From assembly GCF_900109045.1 (NCBI RefSeq), contig NZ_FNYL01000007.1:124001-188000 (forward strand): a DNA stretch of 64,000 nucleotides. Direction: 5' to 3'. Shown here piece by piece: positions 60,687 through 64,000 of this stretch. The position numbers and the translations under genes are program-made. The stretch is from Dyadobacter sp. SG02 (GTDB taxonomy: Bacteria; Bacteroidota; Bacteroidia; Cytophagales; Spirosomataceae). A model generated the notes under the pieces. That model was not told the DNA's origin. It ran no database searches and saw only the letters and a list, made by a program, of their open reading frames with translations. Every line of letters begins with the position of its first letter. Position 1 is the stretch's first letter.

Positions 60687-62114
60687 CTACCAAATAAACG
60701 TCCCAACCGACCCGGCTTTCAGGCTCACCGCCGCCGCATTTCCACCATCCTGAATCGTAAACTTCTTTTCCACGTCCGAATCGTTCAACACGATCAAAAC
60801 CTTCTTGCCATCGGGACGTAAAAACGCCACATTCAATAATTTTTCGTCTGCGCTTTTAGTTACGTCGGCGCCGGATGCAATTCGCACGGAGCCCGGCCGC
60901 ACGAATTTGGATGCGTGCGCTACCACATAATATGCCGCATTGCGGGTGACGTTGTCTCCATCGAGGGTGACGCCGCCCAGACAGCGGTCGCAGCCGCCGC
61001 GATCGGTGTAGGGGCGGTTTTGCGGGTTACTGGTCAGGTTCCATTCGAGCACGGTGCGGGCCCAGTTGCGGGTCGCGCCGATGGTCAGGTTTTTGATATG
61101 GTTCGGGAAATCTTTGGTAAAATTACCCGGCGCTCCCATCCATTGCTCGGTGAAATAGAGGTGCCTGTCGGGATGGGCGTCGTGGACTTTCGATAATGCG
61201 TCGATGGTACCGCCATAGAGATGGAATGCGGAGCCGTTCACGTATTTCTTCGCTTCCGGGTCGTCGAGGATCGTGATCGGATATTCGGGCTTGTCGGCAT
61301 TATGGTCGTAAACGATGATTTTGGTACCGATTTTAGCCTTTTCGAATGCGGGTCCCAAATGCTTTTTAACAAAAACGGCCTGATCTTTCGCGAGTATCAG
61401 CAGGCTGGGGTTGTTGCCGGGGTGCAAAGGCTCATTCTGCACGGTAATGGCGTCGATGCGGATGCCTTCTTTTTTCATATCCTGCACGTAGCGCACGAAA
61501 TACCTGGCATAGGCGTCGTACCATTCCGGTTTCAGGCTTCCGCCGCGGGTATCGCCGTTGTCCTTCATCCACACCGGTGGCGACCAGGGCGAGCCCAGGA
61601 TTTTCAGTTTCGGGTTAATGACCAGTATTTCTTTCAAAACGGGTATCACGTCGTTCCGGTCGGGACCGAGGTTGAAATGCTTCATTTCCGGGTCGGTCTG
61701 GCCTTGCGGGATGTCGTCGTAGGAGAATACCTTCTCGTTCAGGTCGGATGCGCCGATGCTCACGCGCAGGTAAGCCATGCCAATACCATTACCCGATGTT
61801 GCAAAAAGTTCTTTCAGCAATGCGGCACGGGAGGCTTTGCTCATTCCCATTAAATGCTGTGCGCTGCCGCCGGTAAGCGTGAAACCGAAGCCGTCGATTT
61901 CCTGAAACTTCTTTTTTGCGTCGATGCTGATCGCAGGTGTTTCGGCGGAAGCCGCAGGTTTCTGGAATACGAGGGCAGGCTGCTGCTGAAACAATGCAGA
62001 CTTATCGAGATTGGTCAGCCAGAAGTCGACTTTTTTCGATTGGGCGGATGCCATCAGGCAGGTCAGGAGGCAAATGCCAAGCAGCAATGTGGATTTTAGG
62101 TTGAGAAATCTCAT
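60687..62114 (-). CDS. Secreted GH30 glycosidase (glucosylceramidase-like)
   Basis: Secreted GH30 family glycosidase of 475 residues with signal peptide (STLLLGICLLTCLMASAQ). The (beta/alpha)8 barrel begins FQEIDGFGFTLTGGSAQHLM, then YLRVSIGASDLNEK. The acid/base is E228 (VQNEPLHPG), and the nucleophile is E323 (FTEQWMGAPG). A C-terminal beta-domain ends GSVGTFIW. The ATG at 62114 is used; an upstream open frame to 62231 crosses the -7 element and lacks signal character. Family enzymes act on beta-glucosyl, beta-xylosyl or beta-1,6-glucan substrates. It is divergent from a reg-prop sensor that may regulate it. Confidence 0.95.
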   Translation of the reverse strand: MRFLNLKSTLLLGICLLTCLMASAQSKKVDFWLTNLDKSALFQQQPALVFQKPAASAETPAISIDAKKKFQEIDGFGFTLTGGSAQHLMGMSKASRAALLKELFATSGNGIGMAYLRVSIGASDLNEKVFSYDDIPQGQTDPEMKHFNLGPDRNDVIPVLKEILVINPKLKILGSPWSPPVWMKDNGDTRGGSLKPEWYDAYARYFVRYVQDMKKEGIRIDAITVQNEPLHPGNNPSLLILAKDQAVFVKKHLGPAFEKAKIGTKIIVYDHNADKPEYPITILDDPEAKKYVNGSAFHLYGGTIDALSKVHDAHPDRHLYFTEQWMGAPGNFTKDFPNHIKNLTIGATRNWARTVLEWNLTSNPQNRPYTDRGGCDRCLGGVTLDGDNVTRNAAYYVVAHASKFVRPGSVRIASGADVTKSADEKLLNVAFLRPDGKKVLIVLNDSDVEKKFTIQDGGNAAAVSLKAGSVGTFIW

Positions 62115-62164
62115 GATAGACTCATATTGAAATACACTGAAAATAATGTAATATATTGCGAGTT

Positions 62165-62172
62165 CAAATGTA
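62165..62172 (-). promoter_or_regulatory. -7 element (TACATTTG, minus strand) of GH30 gene
   Basis: Minus strand TACATTTG matches TAnnTTTG, 50 bases before the GH30 ATG. It supports the internal start at 62114 rather than 62231. Confidence 0.5.
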
Positions 62173-62254
62173 GGGGAACCTGCACAACAACGTGCATTGC
62201 GGGCTACTACATTACTACAACAACCTGACAAAATTGCGAAATAATTGCCCTGAC

Positions 62255-64000
62255 GTGGCCCGTCACTACGTCAATCCGCTCATCGGTGTACTGCAATGCC
62301 GGAATAGGACACGAGTTACCTTCGTCCTGTTTCTGATCGTTTTTTGCGGACAGCTGCATGGGCAGAATACGATCGGATTGCCCGAGGTAGTCAATTATTC
62401 CAAACAAACCTACCACGCCGGTACCCAGAACTGGGCAATCCGACAGGGCCGGAATGGCATGATGTATTTTGCCAACAACGAGGGGTTGCTCACTTTCGAC
62501 GGCATTTACTGGCGTACTTACCCATTACCTAATAAAACGAAGGTTCGCTCGCTGGAAATCGGGACGGATGGCCGCATTTACATCGGAGGCGAGAATGAGT
62601 TCGGCTATTTCACGCCCGACGCGCGCGGGGTTTTGCATTACGTTTCGCTGCGGAATCTTGTGCATGAGCGCGACCACAGCTTTGCCGATATCTGGAATGT
62701 GGCCGTGCTGAACGGGAGCGTGTTTTTCAGGGCCAGCAATCGCATTTTCGTATATGAAGACAATGCTGTTAGTGTTTTCAACGGCGGTTCGCATTGGCGC
62801 TTCATGGGTGTTTGCAATGGCATAGCCGTGGCGCAGGATGCAGCGAGCGGCCTGCTACGGTATGATAATGGCCGCTGGATTCCCTGGATCACCGCCGGCG
62901 AGTTGCCTTCCGAATACCTCACAACGGGCTTGTTACCAGTCGATAAACAAACTTCTCTGCTGGTAACCATGGACGCCGGCCTTTACCGGCTCTCCGGAGA
63001 CCGGGCCACGCGCCTGCAATCCGCATTCATCGATCAGGTGAAAAGCGAGCGGATCTATGCGGCGACGCGGGTGAACGACAAGCTGATCGCCCTTGCTACG
63101 AGCCTCGGCGGTTGTTACATCGTCACCAATGAGGGCGAATTCGTACACCGCTTCGCCCGTGCCGACGGTTTGCAGAACAACAATGTGCTGAGCGTCTTCC
63201 GCGACCAGGATAAAAACCTGTGGCTGGGACTCGATAACGGTATCGATTTTATCGCTTACGACAACGCCATTAAGACGATGTACCCGGCGGCCACGAAAGA
63301 CGAGGCAGGTTATGCATCCGTGATTTACAAGGACCGTCTGTATGTGGGGACCTCTAATGGCTTGTATTCGGTGGCGGTGGGGCAGTTCAATGACCTGAGT
63401 TATGTCAAGGGCACATTCACCAGCGTGGCAAACTCACGCGGGCAGGTGTGGGGACTTGCGGAGCTCAACGGGCGGCTGCTGATGGCGCATCACGAGGGCA
63501 TTTTCGAGGTGGAGGGTAACCAGGCCCGGACGATCGAAAAGCGGAACGGTTTCTGGGGCTTTTTGCCGCTTTCGCGCATTTATCCGGTCAAAAAGGTGGC
63601 GGTAGGAAACTATAATGGGATCAATTTCCTGGAATATGATGGTCATGCATTCCGGCCTGCCGGAGGGGTTCCCGGCTTCGATGTGGCCGCGCGCTTCCTG
63701 TGCACGGACGCACGCGAGGAAAATGTGATCTGGACGTCGCACCCTTACCGCGGCGTGTACAAGGTTACGCTGTCGGACGATGAAAAGTCTCGCGCACGTT
63801 TGTACACGCACAAGGACGGATTGCCGCTTTCGCTGAACCACAATTATATATACAAAGTCAAAAACAAGATCCTGGTAGCCACCGAAAAAGGTATTTACGA
63901 ATACAATGCCGCTGCCGACCGGTTCGCGGCGTCGGCCTACTACAACGGGATATTTAAGAACCTCGGTGTACGCTATCTCAAAGAAGATCAGGACGGTAAT
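62255..64000 (+). CDS. Reg-prop propeller sensor, partial
   Basis: N-terminal part (about 582 codons) of a large sensor, cut by the right window edge. The probable GTG start at 62255 leads into a signal peptide (VTFVLFLIVFCGQLHGQ). The mature part is made of reg-prop/propeller repeats: GRNGMMYFANNEGLLTFDG, IGTDGRIYIGGENEFGYFTP, DQDKNLWLGLDNGIDFIAYD, and DRLYVGTSNGLYSVAVG. Such sensors usually continue into a Y_Y_Y domain, a membrane helix and then a kinase or LuxR/AraC-type output, none of which is visible. It is divergent from the GH30 gene, with 140 bp between, which suggests that it senses or controls a related glycan response. Confidence 0.88.
   Translation, partial: MARHYVNPLIGVLQCRNRTRVTFVLFLIVFCGQLHGQNTIGLPEVVNYSKQTYHAGTQNWAIRQGRNGMMYFANNEGLLTFDGIYWRTYPLPNKTKVRSLEIGTDGRIYIGGENEFGYFTPDARGVLHYVSLRNLVHERDHSFADIWNVAVLNGSVFFRASNRIFVYEDNAVSVFNGGSHWRFMGVCNGIAVAQDAASGLLRYDNGRWIPWITAGELPSEYLTTGLLPVDKQTSLLVTMDAGLYRLSGDRATRLQSAFIDQVKSERIYAATRVNDKLIALATSLGGCYIVTNEGEFVHRFARADGLQNNNVLSVFRDQDKNLWLGLDNGIDFIAYDNAIKTMYPAATKDEAGYASVIYKDRLYVGTSNGLYSVAVGQFNDLSYVKGTFTSVANSRGQVWGLAELNGRLLMAHHEGIFEVEGNQARTIEKRNGFWGFLPLSRIYPVKKVAVGNYNGINFLEYDGHAFRPAGGVPGFDVAARFLCTDAREENVIWTSHPYRGVYKVTLSDDEKSRARLYTHKDGLPLSLNHNYIYKVKNKILVATEKGIYEYNAAADRFAASAYYNGIFKNLGVRYLKEDQDGN

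Overview
The window looks like chromosomal DNA of a Bacteroidota bacterium, most likely of the Cytophagales and Dyadobacter-like. Several things point there: two SusC/SusD outer-membrane pairs, one with an ECF sigma factor and FecR anti-sigma factor; a type IX secretion sorting tail; a YtxJ-type bacillithiol-linked protein; a hybrid 'reg-prop' sensor kinase; many genes without Shine-Dalgarno sites; and repeated TAnnTTTG promoter elements. The genus is inferred from gene content, not from a marker gene. I saw no rRNA, tRNA, CRISPR array, transposase or phage gene.

Region 1 (1-9400): a LacI-type regulator, cut by the window edge, is divergent from a secreted clan-D-like glycoside hydrolase and a secreted esterase. 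Their 3' ends meet a convergent pair encoding a Tat-exported DUF1501 protein and a large c-type cytochrome/DUF1549/LamG/DUF1553 lipoprotein. This looks like a carbohydrate-degradation locus of a type better known from Planctomycetes. Region 2 (9400-19900): housekeeping and signalling genes, including a YpfJ-type zinc metallopeptidase, a CheY-like regulator with a PAS histidine kinase, a secreted MBL-fold hydrolase, a lipoprotein alpha/beta hydrolase, two abutting small orphan genes, a zinc alcohol dehydrogenase and an outer-membrane barrel protein.

Region 3 (19900-30100): two secreted propeller-like proteins (one phytase/esterase-like), a SusC/SusD pair, a Crp/Fnr regulator, an SDR protein without the usual YxxxK, and a DeoR regulator divergent from a DUF4406-like gene across an array of operator-like repeats. 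Region 4 (30100-43500): a membrane histidine kinase, a TonB-dependent receptor divergent from a hybrid two-component protein without a DNA-binding domain, YtxJ, an HTH protein, an HtrA-type protease without signal peptide, a SUKH-like protein, a T9SS-exported acetylesterase-like protein and a DUF2958 protein.

Region 5 (43500-50000): a quinone/electrophile-detoxification-type cluster (ring-cleaving VOC dioxygenase, MhqD-like hydrolase, pirin, degenerate receiver, Crp/Fnr regulator), then a DUF2383 protein, a cupin, a small membrane protein and a secreted glycerophosphodiesterase. Region 6 (49850-64000): a textbook trans-envelope nutrient locus (ECF sigma, FecR, SusC with STN domain, SusD, small lipoprotein, giant FG-GAP/UnbV lipoprotein), a secreted GH30 glycosidase, and a divergent propeller sensor cut by the window end.

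The non-coding DNA is also informative: strong hairpin terminators, a LacI-like operator cluster, a helically phased DeoR-like operator array, two copies of a palindromic GAATGANT-repeat element in intergenic gaps, and two promoters whose -7 element abuts the start codon.
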